Source: DTYU01 sp040757355 | Lineage (GTDB): Bacteria > Bacillota > Desulfotomaculia > Desulfotomaculales > Ammonificaceae | DNA length: 44,730 bases | Assembly: GCA_040757355.1 (NCBI GenBank) | Contig: JBFLWY010000024.1 | Location: forward strand, 1-44,730 | Reading direction: 5' to 3' | Shown here: in pieces, positions 7,408 to 15,821 of the stretch | How the letters are laid out: each line of letters opens with the position of its first letter | How positions within the stretch are numbered: position 1 is the first letter of the stretch | Notes under the pieces: generated by a model | Seen by the model: the letters and a program-made list of their open reading frames with translations, nothing else | Database searches by the model: none | Told to the model about the DNA's origin: nothing | Program-made: the position numbers and the translations under genes

Positions 7408-8888
7408 ATGGCTGCCTGCTCCTTGCGCGGCCTGTCTGCGCCTGCCTGCCGCGACTGCGGCGCAGGCAGGTGCGCTGCACAGGCAGGCGCGGTTTGTCGG
7501 CCTTTTTCGACCGCTTCATCGATTGTCCCCACCATGTAGAAGGCGTCTTCGTCAAGGTCATCGTGACTGCCCTCCACAATCTCCTTGAAACCGCGGATGG
7601 TTTCTTTCAGGGGAACGTACCGGCCGCGGTGACCCGTAAAGTTTTCCGCCACGTGAAAAGGCTGCGAGAGAAAACGCTGAATCCGCCGGGCCCTGGCTAC
7701 CGTTTGCTTGTCCTGGTCGGAAAGTTCCTCCATCCCGAGAATGGCGATGATATCCCTGAGTTCCCGGTACCGCTGCAAGATTTCCTGGACCTGCCGGGCG
7801 ACACGGAAATGCTCCTGTCCCACCACGTCCGGTTCAAGAATGCGCGAGGTTGAGTCGAGGGGATCAACGGCGGGGTAAAGGCCCTGCTCCGCAATGGTGC
7901 GGGACAGGACTACCGTCCCGTCAAGGTGCTGGAAGGTTGTGGCCGGGGCCGGGTCGGTGAGGTCGTCCGCCGGGACGTATACGGCCTGTACGGAGGTTAT
8001 CGACCCCTTGTGGGTGGAGGTAATCCGTTCCTGCAACTGTCCCATTTCCGTCGCCAGCGTGGGCTGGTAGCCTACGGATGAAGGAAGCCTGCCCAGGAGC
8101 GCCGAGACCTCGCTCCCGGCCTGGGCGAACCTAAAGATGTTGTCGATAAAGAGCAGGACGTCCGCGTTTTCCTCGTCGCGGAAGTACTCGGCCATCGACA
8201 GTCCGGACATCGCCACCCGCCAGCGCGCTCCGGGCGGTTCGTTCATCTGCCCGAAGACCATGGTGGTCCGCTCGATAACGCCCGACTCGGTCATAGCGGC
8301 CAGCAACTCCGCCCCTTCGCGGGTGCGTTCGCCCACGCCCACGAAAATAGAGATGCCCCCGTGTTCCTTCGCAATGTTATTAATAAGCTCCATGACGATT
8401 ACCGTCTTACCGACACCGGCGCCGCCGAACATGCCGATTTTTCCACCCTTGACAAAGGGCACAAGGAGGTCGATGACCTTGATTCCAGTTTCCAACTGCC
8501 GGACATCAGTGGACTGTTGCAGGAGGAGGGGCGGGGGCCGGTGGATCGGGTAGTATAACTGAGTATCCACGGGGCCGCGGTCGTCAATGGGCCGCCCAAG
8601 TACATCGAGCAGGCGTCCGAGCACCGTCCGTCCGACCGGAACCGTGATCGGCTGCCCCGTATCGCGCACCCGCATTCCGCGCATCAGTCCGTCGGTGGCT
8701 GAGAGAGCGATGCACCGGACAACTTCATCGCCCAGGTGAAGCACGACCTCGAGCGTCAGTTGGCCTCCCCGCCCGGAAGGGTCGACGAAATCTTCGACCA
8801 CGAGGGCATGGTAGATTTTGGGCAGTTCGCCCGGCTGGAAGCGTACATCTACAATGATGCCGATTACCTCAACTATTTCTCCCTGCAT
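7404..8888 (-). CDS. atpD: ATP synthase F1 beta subunit
   Basis: About 494-aa catalytic subunit. The Walker A P-loop is GGAGVGKTV (about residue 155); GERTREG, LLFIDNIFRFAQAGSEVSALLGR and the Walker B region are intact. ATG at 8888 is chosen because AAGGAG lies just upstream; six codons further out is a weaker option. The normal end (VGTIDEAVEK) is followed by about 26 extra residues rich in Ala, Pro, Arg and Gln. These are encoded by a palindromic repeat that appears to have inserted into the 3' end without destroying the coupled start of atpC. Confidence 0.97.
   Translation of the reverse strand: MQGEIVEVIGIIVDVRFQPGELPKIYHALVVEDFVDPSGRGGQLTLEVVLHLGDEVVRCIALSATDGLMRGMRVRDTGQPITVPVGRTVLGRLLDVLGRPIDDRGPVDTQLYYPIHRPPPLLLQQSTDVRQLETGIKVIDLLVPFVKGGKIGMFGGAGVGKTVIVMELINNIAKEHGGISIFVGVGERTREGAELLAAMTESGVIERTTMVFGQMNEPPGARWRVAMSGLSMAEYFRDEENADVLLFIDNIFRFAQAGSEVSALLGRLPSSVGYQPTLATEMGQLQERITSTHKGSITSVQAVYVPADDLTDPAPATTFQHLDGTVVLSRTIAEQGLYPAVDPLDSTSRILEPDVVGQEHFRVARQVQEILQRYRELRDIIAILGMEELSDQDKQTVARARRIQRFLSQPFHVAENFTGHRGRYVPLKETIRGFKEIVEGSHDDLDEDAFYMVGTIDEAVEKGRQTAPACAAHLPAPQSRQAGADRPRKEQAAI
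7441..7470. repeat. Palindromic repeat at the 3' end of atpD
   Basis: CCTGCCTG-CCGC pairs with GCGG-CGCAGGCAGG around a GACT loop. Related CCTGTCTGCG and CAGGCAGG pieces flank it (7431-7490). It encodes the extra C-terminal tail of AtpD. A smaller CCTGCC...GGCAGG palindrome occurs at about 33408-33426. Confidence 0.6.
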
Positions 8889-8909
8889 AAGACTCTCCTT
8901 TTGCATCGC

Positions 8910-9740
8910 TTATTGGAGGGCCCTGGCGGCCGTCAGGATATCGAGCAGTTCAGCGGTGATCGCCGCCTGTCTCATGCGGTGGAGCTTGAAGGTCAAACGG
9001 TCGATCATTTCTTCCGCGCTCCTGGTTGCCCGGTCCATGGCGGCCAAGCGGGCGGTATGCTCGCTGGCCTTGGACTCAGTCAGGGCGTGGAATACGGCCT
9101 CCTCAATGAACAACGGCAATGCTGCGCTCAAGACTGCTGCCGCTTCCGGCTCGAAAATGTAGTTCCTGGCCGGTTCCTCGCTTACGGGAACGGGAATCAG
9201 GGTGGATACCGTGGTGCGGTGTTCAAAGAAGTTAATGAATTCGCTATAAACCAGCTCAACCCGGTCGAACTCGCCCCTTTCGTAACCGGTGATAACGTAA
9301 TTTGCGATCGAGCGGGCGTCCTTAATATGCACATCTTCATCAAGGTCGACAAATGTTTCGGCAAGTTTTGCGCCCCTGAAAGTAAGGTAGCTCAGCGCTT
9401 TCCTGCCCACCGCTACAAAGACCGCTGCGGGGAACCCTTTAGCTTCGTACAACGCACGTTGCAGGACGGGAACGTCGAAACCGCCCGAAAGACCCTTGTC
9501 AGCGGAAACGACGACTAAACATGCTCTGCGCACTTCTCTGACGTCCAGAAGAGGGTGGTGGACCCGGTGCGCGGCGCCCGCAATTCGCCCCAGGACCTCA
9601 CGCAGCTTGCTGTCATAGGGTCGCGCAGCCTGGACGGCCGCCTGTGCCCGCGCGGCCTTGGCCATCGACACGGCTTTCATCGCCTGGGTAACCTGCCTGA
9701 TGCTACGAACGCCGCGGATTTGGTTGCGGATTTCACGCAT
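8910..9740 (-). CDS. atpG: ATP synthase F1 gamma subunit
   Basis: About 276-aa central rotor shaft. The N-terminus MREIRNQIRGVRSIRQVTQAMKAVS and the C-terminal RMRQAAITAELLDILTAARAL are the two long coiled-coil helices typical of gamma. SADKGLSGGFD is the conserved Rossmann-like core motif. ATG at 9740 is preferred: it overlaps the atpA end by 8 bases and has GGGGTG upstream. Confidence 0.95.
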   Translation of the reverse strand: MREIRNQIRGVRSIRQVTQAMKAVSMAKAARAQAAVQAARPYDSKLREVLGRIAGAAHRVHHPLLDVREVRRACLVVVSADKGLSGGFDVPVLQRALYEAKGFPAAVFVAVGRKALSYLTFRGAKLAETFVDLDEDVHIKDARSIANYVITGYERGEFDRVELVYSEFINFFEHRTTVSTLIPVPVSEEPARNYIFEPEAAAVLSAALPLFIEEAVFHALTESKASEHTARLAAMDRATRSAEEMIDRLTFKLHRMRQAAITAELLDILTAARALQ

Positions 9741-11292
9741 ACTTTTCACCCCGGAGCTGTTCTTCGCCGGTTTCCAGGCCGTGTTCCGACCTAAAGCGCT
9801 GCAGCAGTTGCGCCAACACCTGCTGCAGCAGCTTTTCGTCTTCTTCTTTGAGTTCGGCGTTTTGCCTAATTCGTTGCGCCAGTGGCGCGTATTCGCGCCT
9901 CACCAGACGGAGCAGCTCAGACTCGAACTCCTTGACCAGGTCTACCGGGATTTCGTCGAGGTAACCGTTAGCGCCGGCATACAATGAGACGACCATATCT
10001 TCGAGAGGATAAGGTTGGTATTGATCCTGCTTTAAAAGCTCCACCAGGCGTGCGCCGCGCACCAGCCTGGCGCGGGTGGTGCGGTCAAGCTCTGTGCCGA
10101 AATGAGCGAAGGCCTTCAGTTCGCGATAACGGGCCAGGTCAAGACGCAGCCGCCCGGCAACCTGCCGCATGGCCTTGGTCTGCGCGCTGCCTCCTACACG
10201 GGAAACGGACAGTCCCACGTTGACCGCCGGACGTATGCCGGCGTAAAACAGGTCGGACTCCAAGTAGATCTGGCCGTCCGTGATAGAGATAACATTGGTC
10301 GGGATGTACGCCGAGATGTCACCCTGCTGGGTTTCGACGATGGGGAAGGCGGTTATGGACCCCCCTGTGTGCTTGTCATCCAACTGGGCGGCCCGTTCCA
10401 ACAGGCGGGAGTGCAGGTAGAAGATGTCCCCGGGGAAAGCCTCCCGTCCCGGAGGCCGCCGGAGCAGGAGGGATATCTCGCGATAAGCAACGGCGTGACG
10501 GGAAAGGTCGTCGTAGACGACCAGGACGTCTCTGCCCCGCTCCATGAAATGTTCGGCAACAGCGGTGGCGGCGTAAGGGGCAATGAAAAGCATCGGCGCG
10601 GGATCGGAGGCGGTGGCAGTGATAACCACCGTATAGTCGAGGGCCTTTTCTTCGCGCAGTTTTTGAACAACCTTCGCCACCGAAGAGGCTTTCTGGCCGA
10701 TTGCCGCATACACGCACACCACGCCCTGATCCCGCTGGTTTAAGATCGCAGTTACCGCGATGGCGGTTTTACCGGTCTGGCGGTCGCCAAGGATCAGTTG
10801 TCTTTGTCCGCGGCCGATGGGTATCATGGAATCTACAGCCTTGATTCCGGTTTGCAGGGGCCGGTTGACGGGGGCGCGGGCGGTTACCCCGGGCGCGTAC
10901 CGCTCGACCGCGCGGTAATCTTCCGCGTCAATGCTTCCCAGGCCGTCGAGAGGCGCACCGGCGGCGTTTATTACCCGGCCGAGAAGTTGCCTGCCTACCG
11001 GTACCGAAACGACCCTACCGGTCCGGCTGACCCGGTCCCCTTCTCGGATGTGGTGGAAAGGCCCCAGGATAACGCACCCTACGGCTTCCTCCTCGAGGTT
11101 CAATGCGATTCCCAGCACTTTATCAGGGAACTCCACCAGTTCACCGAGCACGGTTTTTTCCACGCCGTGAACCTGGGCCACCCCGTCGCCCACGTGCATC
11201 ACCGTACCCACTTCGCTGAGTGCCGGCACGGCTTCGAACTGCTCGATCTGGTGTCTGATGACAGCGGTGAGTTCTTCCAGCCTGAGGCTGAT
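9733..11292 (-). CDS. atpA: ATP synthase F1 alpha subunit (non-standard start codon)
   Basis: Regulatory nucleotide-binding subunit of F1. P-loop GDRQTGKTA, LREISLLLRRPPGREAFPGD and the VNVGLSVSRVGGSAQ region are intact. The first usual start in frame is GTG 11229 (MPALSEVG), but homology plainly continues upstream as SLRLEELTAVIRHQIEQFEA, the standard AtpA N-terminus. That extension has no ATG, GTG or TTG before a stop. The SLRLEE reading begins after ATC at 11292, exactly 8 bases from an AGGAGGT; a CTG at 11298 is only 2 bases away. I place the start at the ATC, which could be a true rare start, a point mutation or a sequencing error. Confidence 0.93.
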   Translation of the reverse strand: MSLRLEELTAVIRHQIEQFEAVPALSEVGTVMHVGDGVAQVHGVEKTVLGELVEFPDKVLGIALNLEEEAVGCVILGPFHHIREGDRVSRTGRVVSVPVGRQLLGRVINAAGAPLDGLGSIDAEDYRAVERYAPGVTARAPVNRPLQTGIKAVDSMIPIGRGQRQLILGDRQTGKTAIAVTAILNQRDQGVVCVYAAIGQKASSVAKVVQKLREEKALDYTVVITATASDPAPMLFIAPYAATAVAEHFMERGRDVLVVYDDLSRHAVAYREISLLLRRPPGREAFPGDIFYLHSRLLERAAQLDDKHTGGSITAFPIVETQQGDISAYIPTNVISITDGQIYLESDLFYAGIRPAVNVGLSVSRVGGSAQTKAMRQVAGRLRLDLARYRELKAFAHFGTELDRTTRARLVRGARLVELLKQDQYQPYPLEDMVVSLYAGANGYLDEIPVDLVKEFESELLRLVRREYAPLAQRIRQNAELKEEDEKLLQQVLAQLLQRFRSEHGLETGEEQLRGEKYA

Positions 11293-11307
11293 GAACAGTC
11301 ACCTCCT
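11290..11307 (-). promoter_or_regulatory. atpA ribosome site preceding an ATC codon
   Basis: Minus strand AGGAGGT (11307-11301), 8-base spacer, ATC (11292-11290). An in-frame TGA sits inside the spacer region directly before CTG 11298, so no usual start lies further upstream. Just 5' of it (about 11310-11345) is a simple direct repeat of AGTTCAAAGTTC type. Confidence 0.6.
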
Positions 11308-11387
11308 GGTAAGAGTTCAAAGTTCAAAGTTCTAAGTTCAAAGTTGTCATAAAACAGTTCAAAATACTTACAGTGCAAGTACAACGT

Positions 11388-12002
11388 TCAAGTTTCACCA
11401 TTACTGCCCGGTATTTTTAAATGCTGGAGGCCGATTTCACCGCCCTGCGGTAGTTGCAAAACCGCTGAACCGGAAACGAGTTCTGCCCGGAGGAGTTCTA
11501 TGCGACCCTTAACACTGGCATCTATTGTGCGGTCCCCGATCCTGAGCAGAATGCCGCCCAGTAAACCGGGGTCCACGGAAAACCGCAACTCCGGTTCAGC
11601 CCCGGTTATTCCGGCAACGGTTTTCAGGACCGCAGCCCTTAAGTCGTCCGGCAGGGGCAGCGCGGTAACCACCTCAACTTCCTGCCGTTTTCCGGCTTTG
11701 CGGCTGAGCGAGTCGAAGGAGCGCGCGATGCCGGGAAGAAGTCTTTCCTTCCGGCGGGTTGCCAGGACTTTCAGGAACTGGAGCACCAGCGGTGAAAGCC
11801 GGGCTTTGAAAACAGATTCCAGCGCCGCCGTCTTTTGCCTTACCGGAAGCCGGGCGTACCACAGGGTGCGCAATTCCGGCAGATCTTCTAATGCCCGGAC
11901 CAGTCCGGAAAGCTCCATACAGGTCAGGTCGACCCGGTCCTGGCGCTGTGCGACTGTGAAGAGTGCCCGGCTGTAGCGTGAGGCCGCTTTTAGGTCAGGC
12001 AC
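11388..12002 (-). CDS. atpH: ATP synthase F1 delta subunit
   Basis: 204-aa stator subunit joining F1 to the b subunit. The N-terminal helical bundle starts ASRYSRALFTVAQ, and the C-terminal signature is DPGLLGGILLRIGDRTIDASVKGRIELL, close to the family consensus. The tail after ELL is about 25 residues longer than usual. GTG at 12002 overlaps the atpF stop by 8 bases (coupled). A 95-base gap with simple direct repeats separates it from atpA. Confidence 0.93.
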   Translation of the reverse strand: MPDLKAASRYSRALFTVAQRQDRVDLTCMELSGLVRALEDLPELRTLWYARLPVRQKTAALESVFKARLSPLVLQFLKVLATRRKERLLPGIARSFDSLSRKAGKRQEVEVVTALPLPDDLRAAVLKTVAGITGAEPELRFSVDPGLLGGILLRIGDRTIDASVKGRIELLRAELVSGSAVLQLPQGGEIGLQHLKIPGSNGET

Positions 12003-12486
12003 GTTGCCGGTTCACCTCCGCTACGGCGTCCTGCAACAGGCGGTAATGCTGGTCGCGGTCGATTATCTGACCCGCGACTTTTTGGGTCGCTAGAAACACC
12101 AGTTCGGCGAGTTCCGCCCTAACGGCGCTGCGCGCCTCGTACATCTCCCGTTTAATTTCTGCGGCGGCGTTGGCACGCAGGCTATCGGAGTTCAAACGCG
12201 CCCGTTCCAGTATCTCCCGCATACGGCTTTCCGCTGTGGCTTCCGCCCGCGCCAGTATGGCCTGCGCTTCTTTGCGGGCGTTCGCGAACAACTCCTGCCG
12301 GCGCTCCACCAAGTCCTCTGCTTCCTGCCTGGCCTTTTCGGCAGCCTCAATTTGTTCGGCAACAAACCGCCGCCGGTCGTCAAGGGCCTTGAGCAGCGGC
12401 GGGTACGCGAAGAGCCGGAGGAGCACGAGGAGCAGCAAGAAGTGAAATACCTGGGCAGCCAGTGTGGCGTTGAAGCTTAAGTCCAG
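11995..12486 (-). CDS. atpF: ATP synthase Fo b subunit (CTG start)
   Basis: About 163-aa peripheral stalk. The homologous N-terminus reads LDLSFNATLAAQVFHFLLLLVLLRLF, a single membrane helix, followed by a long charged helix (EAAEKARQEAEDLVERRQ and onward). The first usual start codon in frame is TTG 12438, which would cut off half the membrane helix. The upstream extension is bounded by an in-frame TGA (12495-12493) and offers only CTG at 12486, 8 bases after AGGAGGT. CTG is therefore the most likely start. Gene order and overlap with atpH are normal. Confidence 0.92.
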   Translation of the reverse strand: MDLSFNATLAAQVFHFLLLLVLLRLFAYPPLLKALDDRRRFVAEQIEAAEKARQEAEDLVERRQELFANARKEAQAILARAEATAESRMREILERARLNSDSLRANAAAEIKREMYEARSAVRAELAELVFLATQKVAGQIIDRDQHYRLLQDAVAEVNRQRA

Positions 12487-12501
12487 AACCGGTCACCTCC
12501 T
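12484..12501 (-). promoter_or_regulatory. atpF ribosome site preceding a CTG codon
   Basis: Minus strand AGGAGGT (12501-12495), 8-base spacer, CTG (12486-12484). Spacing is identical to that before the ATC of atpA. Confidence 0.6.
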
Positions 12502-12777
12502 CCGAAAATCCTAATTATACCAATTCTACGGCTGAAAACTTTTCAGGCCGCCCCGCACTCTGTGGATAACATGCGCTGGAATAGTTAATGCGTCTTTTAG
12601 GTTAGCGGCAAATTCGCACCCGTTTGGTAACATTCTCGGCTGAGTGCTGGGAGAGGCCATTTTCATTCTTATAACCATGCCTTTCGCTGCGCTCAGGCAC
12701 AAAACGTTATGAAAACGCTGCCCATTTTCGATTTTCGTTATGCAGCGCAATTAAAGCATTTTCATTCCCGGTGGCGA

Positions 12778-12934
12778 CCCAGCACTCAATATAACCTTGA
12801 AGTTTGAAAGCTATCACTTCATTAGACTAAAGAAGGTCTCTCCTCCAAAGCTCAAAAAGTCCTATTGAGTGCTGGGCATTTAAGCTCAATGAAGGTCTGT
12901 CCTTCAAAGGGCAAGAAGTCCATTGAGTGCTGGG
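12778..12934. repeat. MITE-like element A, copy 1 (between atpE and atpF)
   Basis: Begins CCCAGCACTCAAT (12778-12790) and ends with its exact complement ATTGAGTGCTGGG, present twice (12864-12876 and 12922-12934) because the right half is duplicated (about 12821-12876 versus 12879-12934). A second copy in inverse orientation lies at 25972-26071. It contains no ORF, consistent with a non-autonomous element. A lone CTGAGTGCTGGG at 12640-12651 may be an older end. The rest of 12487-13050 has no gene I can support. Confidence 0.8.
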
Positions 12935-12964
12935 TCGTGAACGACTACCTCAACAATTTCTTTC

Positions 12965-12992
12965 AACCTTATACTGACCGACCCTTGGGTCC
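12965..12992 (+). repeat. Dispersed repeat B, copy 2 (partial)
   Basis: AACCTTATACTGAC followed by CGACCCTTGGGTCC, matching the pflB-pflA gap copy (AACCTTATACTGAC then AGACCTTTGGGGTC). As at 26071-26102 it lies directly beside an element A copy, so the two repeats may belong to one larger unit. Confidence 0.65.
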
Positions 12993-13050
12993 GTTTGGTG
13001 TTTGTAAGTGTCCTCAACCGGTTGCATTTGCAGCCGTGCGGAACCAATAG

Positions 13051-13284
13051 CTACCTGATATTTCCCAACAGCAGGAAGGCGATGACGACGGCGATCAGCG
13101 GCACCGTTTCGATGAGGCCCACCGAAATCAGCATTATGGTCAGCAACTGCCCGCGCAGTTCCGGCTGGCGGGCGATCCCCTCGATGGCTTTACTGGTGGC
13201 TATTCCGTTGCCGATAGCCGCCCCCGTAGCTGCCAACCCTGCCACTATTGCCATACCTAAAGCGGCGGCCGCGCTAAGATCCAC
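13051..13284 (-). CDS. atpE: ATP synthase Fo c subunit
   Basis: 77-aa rotor-ring protein of two membrane hairpin helices: GMAIVAGLAATGAAIGNGIA and LLTIMLISVGLIETVPLIAVVIAFLLL, joined by the polar loop ARQPELRG. The ion-binding carboxylate is the Glu in GLIETVPLI. Known sodium-binding rings show Ser/Thr pairs after this Glu and a Gln in helix 1; here ETVP and a Gly/Ala-rich helix 1 point to proton coupling. Start GTG follows GAGGAAGGA. Confidence 0.95.
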   Translation of the reverse strand: MDLSAAAALGMAIVAGLAATGAAIGNGIATSKAIEGIARQPELRGQLLTIMLISVGLIETVPLIAVVIAFLLLGNIR

Positions 13285-13290
13285 TCTGAA

Positions 13291-14058
13291 TCATCCTTCC
13301 TCAAGGGTCGCCATGGAAATGTAGGCGATACTCAGAATCGTAAACAGGAAAGCCTGAATCAGCGACAAAAAGGCGCTGAATCCAAGCCACAGGACCGAAG
13401 CGATAAACCCCCCGGCAAGTTCGGCGAAACCGGTAATAAGCCCAAGCAAGGCGAGGATCATAATCTCCTTCCCCTTCATGTTTCCGAATAACCGGAAAGC
13501 AAGGGTCACCGGCTTGGCTGCTTCCTCAACAAGCCTGACGGGAAGAAAGAAAGGATAGGGTTTCAAGAAATCCTTTATATACTCGCCCCTCCGGTAGTGC
13601 AGCCCCCAGGCGTGGAGAGTGATGAAGGTTACTCCGGCCAGCGCAAAAGTGGTCTGGTGGTCGGCTGTCGGAGCGGATAGGGTCGGTACGATACCCAGCA
13701 GGTTGGCTACGGTAATAAAGAACATGAAGGTCAAAGCAAGCGACAGAACGCCTTCACCGCGCCGCGGCTCCATCGAGTCTCTGATCAAGTTGCGCGTAAA
13801 ATCAATGATGATTTCGAACAAGGCCGCCAGACGTCCGGGCCGGTAAAAATGAGCGGAGCGGGCTGCTGCCCACGCCACCACAAAGACCACAGCCATGGTC
13901 ACCCAGGTAAAGATAATCGTGCGCGGATTCAGGTCTATCGGGTAGCCGAAGACTTCCCCCAGGCGCCAGGGTTGTTCCGGTATATTCCAGATGTTGAGGG
14001 CTTCATGGACGCGTTGGATTAGTGGGACATCCGGTGTACGCCCTGATTCAGGAACCAA
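13291..14058 (-). CDS. atpB: ATP synthase Fo a subunit
   Basis: 255-aa stator membrane protein with five to six helices. The essential Arg lies in TLAFRLFGNMKGKE, and SLIQAFLFTILSIAYISMA is the typical last helix. TTG at 14058 is the first start, after GGGGG. It is the first gene of the operon here; no atpI or atpZ-like gene is seen upstream, where a flavoprotein gene ends about 100 bases away. Confidence 0.94.
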   Translation of the reverse strand: MVPESGRTPDVPLIQRVHEALNIWNIPEQPWRLGEVFGYPIDLNPRTIIFTWVTMAVVFVVAWAAARSAHFYRPGRLAALFEIIIDFTRNLIRDSMEPRRGEGVLSLALTFMFFITVANLLGIVPTLSAPTADHQTTFALAGVTFITLHAWGLHYRRGEYIKDFLKPYPFFLPVRLVEEAAKPVTLAFRLFGNMKGKEIMILALLGLITGFAELAGGFIASVLWLGFSAFLSLIQAFLFTILSIAYISMATLEEG

Positions 14059-14165
14059 GCTGACAACCCCCGATCGGGTGAATACGCGAAATACAGTTTA
14101 CCCACTACCTTGACATTATCTCTCTACCGTTCCACTATTATGCGAGTCATGGGCTAAGATATTTT

Positions 14166-15332
14166 TCAGTTTTTAATAGGGTGGAGGAAGATGCCGCTTG
14201 CGGTTTTGAATAAAGCCGAGGGCTGTCCTGTGATGCAAGAGTTAAAGAACTGGGCGTAAGTGATATCTCCGCCGACCAGCCGCACAAAGTCGGCGGCCAG
14301 TTCCGGGCGGTATTCGAGAAGCCGGTGAAAGAGGCCGGATGCGGAATAGAAAAGTTGGGCAATGCGGTACGCCGTAAGCATCTCCGGCCCCATCTCTTTG
14401 CGTACCAAGGCGGTGTACTGGCGCAGGTCGGGCCGGGGTTTTTTGATCTCGGCGAGAATAGTTTCTGCGGCCAGACGTGCGCTTAACAGCGCCTGATAAA
14501 TGCCCTCGCCGGTCAGGGCGTCGGCAAGACCCGCTGCGTCGCCTACCACGAGTGCGCGGCCCCGGTGCAAAAGCTCGGGTTTTGGGTTATATGGAATGAC
14601 CCACCCGTGCGTCTTCGACGCAGCGGCAGTTTCCGCGAGGTCCTCCATATAGATCACCTCGCCGAGAAGCGAGCGCAGGCCCTTAAAGAGGGGGAATATG
14701 CTGCCGGCCCCGAGTGAGAGTTTCCCTGCTTTAGGAAAAACCCAGGTAAAAGTTCCCGGTATTGCCCCGTAGTCGACCTTAACGGTACCCTTATAATCTT
14801 CAGATCTGTCGCTGTGGATTAAAGTATCTCTAACAAGAGCCACGGCGGTTCTTTTCCGGGGGGCGAGTTCAAGGCTCCGGGCCACTACGCTCATTGCCCC
14901 GTCAGCGCCCACAAGTATTTCACCCGACCAGCCGGCGTTGCCGGCCTGGACGGTCACCCCACTTCCGTCTGCATGCATCCGGCTTACGCGTACCCCGTCG
15001 AGAACGGTAGCGCCGGCGTCCTTTGCCTTTTCTACCAGGAAGGCATCAAAAAGGTCCCTGTTGACCGTGTAGACGAAAGGGTCGTCAAGGGAAACGGTAA
15101 TCGGCCGGGAACGGCGGTGTGTCAGAACCACCGTGCGGACCATATCCTCGACAACGGGATCTATTTGGAAGTCGAGGAGCTTAAACGCTTTGCGCGCCAC
15201 ACCTCCGGCACACGGCTTGTACCGCGGAAGTCGCTCCTTTTCGAGGACCAAGACGTCGATACCCTGGCGGGCAAGCAGGTAGGCCAGGTAGGCCCCTGCG
15301 GGCCCGGCGCCTGTAATGATGACCTGGTGCAC
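14166..15332 (-). CDS. Geranylgeranyl reductase-family FAD oxidoreductase
   Basis: About 388-aa flavoprotein. The N-terminal Rossmann FAD motif is VIITGAGPAGAYLAYLLARQG; a second FAD motif, GRALVVGDAAGLADALTGEGIYQAL, lies near residue 275; PRYKPCAGG near residue 42 is typical of the geranylgeranyl reductase branch. Such enzymes saturate isoprenoid double bonds, for example menaquinone side chains, but substrates cannot be read from sequence. The GTG at 15332 follows AAGGGAT; ATG/TTG choices 24 bases earlier are possible. It lies upstream of, and on the same strand as, the ATP synthase operon. Confidence 0.8.
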   Translation of the reverse strand: MHQVIITGAGPAGAYLAYLLARQGIDVLVLEKERLPRYKPCAGGVARKAFKLLDFQIDPVVEDMVRTVVLTHRRSRPITVSLDDPFVYTVNRDLFDAFLVEKAKDAGATVLDGVRVSRMHADGSGVTVQAGNAGWSGEILVGADGAMSVVARSLELAPRKRTAVALVRDTLIHSDRSEDYKGTVKVDYGAIPGTFTWVFPKAGKLSLGAGSIFPLFKGLRSLLGEVIYMEDLAETAAASKTHGWVIPYNPKPELLHRGRALVVGDAAGLADALTGEGIYQALLSARLAAETILAEIKKPRPDLRQYTALVRKEMGPEMLTAYRIAQLFYSASGLFHRLLEYRPELAADFVRLVGGDITYAQFFNSCITGQPSALFKTASGIFLHPIKN

Positions 15333-15501
15333 AGCATATCCCTTTACAATCAGCAAATTGTCCCCGGATAGATCCCCAGGGGATAACCCCGGTATTATTA
15401 TTTGTTTTTAATCTTTTGAGATTCCACTGCTCCTACACGGCAATGTAAAATAAAGGGCCCCGCGCTCTGGGAGGCGGAACCCCTTTAATATACCCATAGC
15501 G

Positions 15502-15675
15502 TTAAAACCGAGGGTCTATAACCGAGCCCATAAACAGGACAGTACCTGATTCGTTATCTCTGATTGTAAAGAAGAAAGGTATGTCGGTGCGCACTGGCCT
15601 GTTTTGTTGCTTTGGCCATATCAATTGCACCGCCGTGTCAGCTTTCCTAACGGTAACGTGCGGAAACAGGCCCAT
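15502..15675 (-). pseudogene. Serpin C-terminal fragment
   Basis: A 57-codon open stretch ends with DIPFFFTIRDNESGTVLFMG then SVIDPRF. This closely follows the serpin carboxy-terminal signature (F-x-A-D-x-P-F-x-F-x-I-R-D-x-x-x-G-x-I-L-F-M-G-R-V-x-x-P). The residues just before it (TAVQLIWPKQQNRP) fall where the reactive-centre loop would end. A TAA stop lies in frame just upstream and the remaining 300 or so residues of a serpin are absent. It is therefore a remnant of a protease-inhibitor gene, in the 490-base gap between the flavoprotein and beta-helix genes. A hairpin of AAAGGG / CCCTTT type lies at about 15451-15487. Confidence 0.7.
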
Positions 15676-15821
15676 TCTGCCGTCCTGTTAAAGAATAGGT
15701 CATTAGTACCTGTCGAATTAGGTAACCGGCCCTAACGTGCCGGTACCGAAAATCCGACACCAAAGTGTATTTACTGACAGGGGAGGAGAGCAGCAACAAA
15801 TTGATGAGGGGGGGTGAAGTT

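Noticed and set aside
12526..12750. 74-codon frame on the minus strand in the atpE-atpF gap
   Set aside because: No ribosome site, no recognisable domain and it overlaps repeat-derived DNA.
13051..13284. c subunit considered as sodium-coupled
   Set aside because: The residues after the carboxylate (ETVP) and the Gly/Ala-rich first helix do not fit the known sodium-site pattern.
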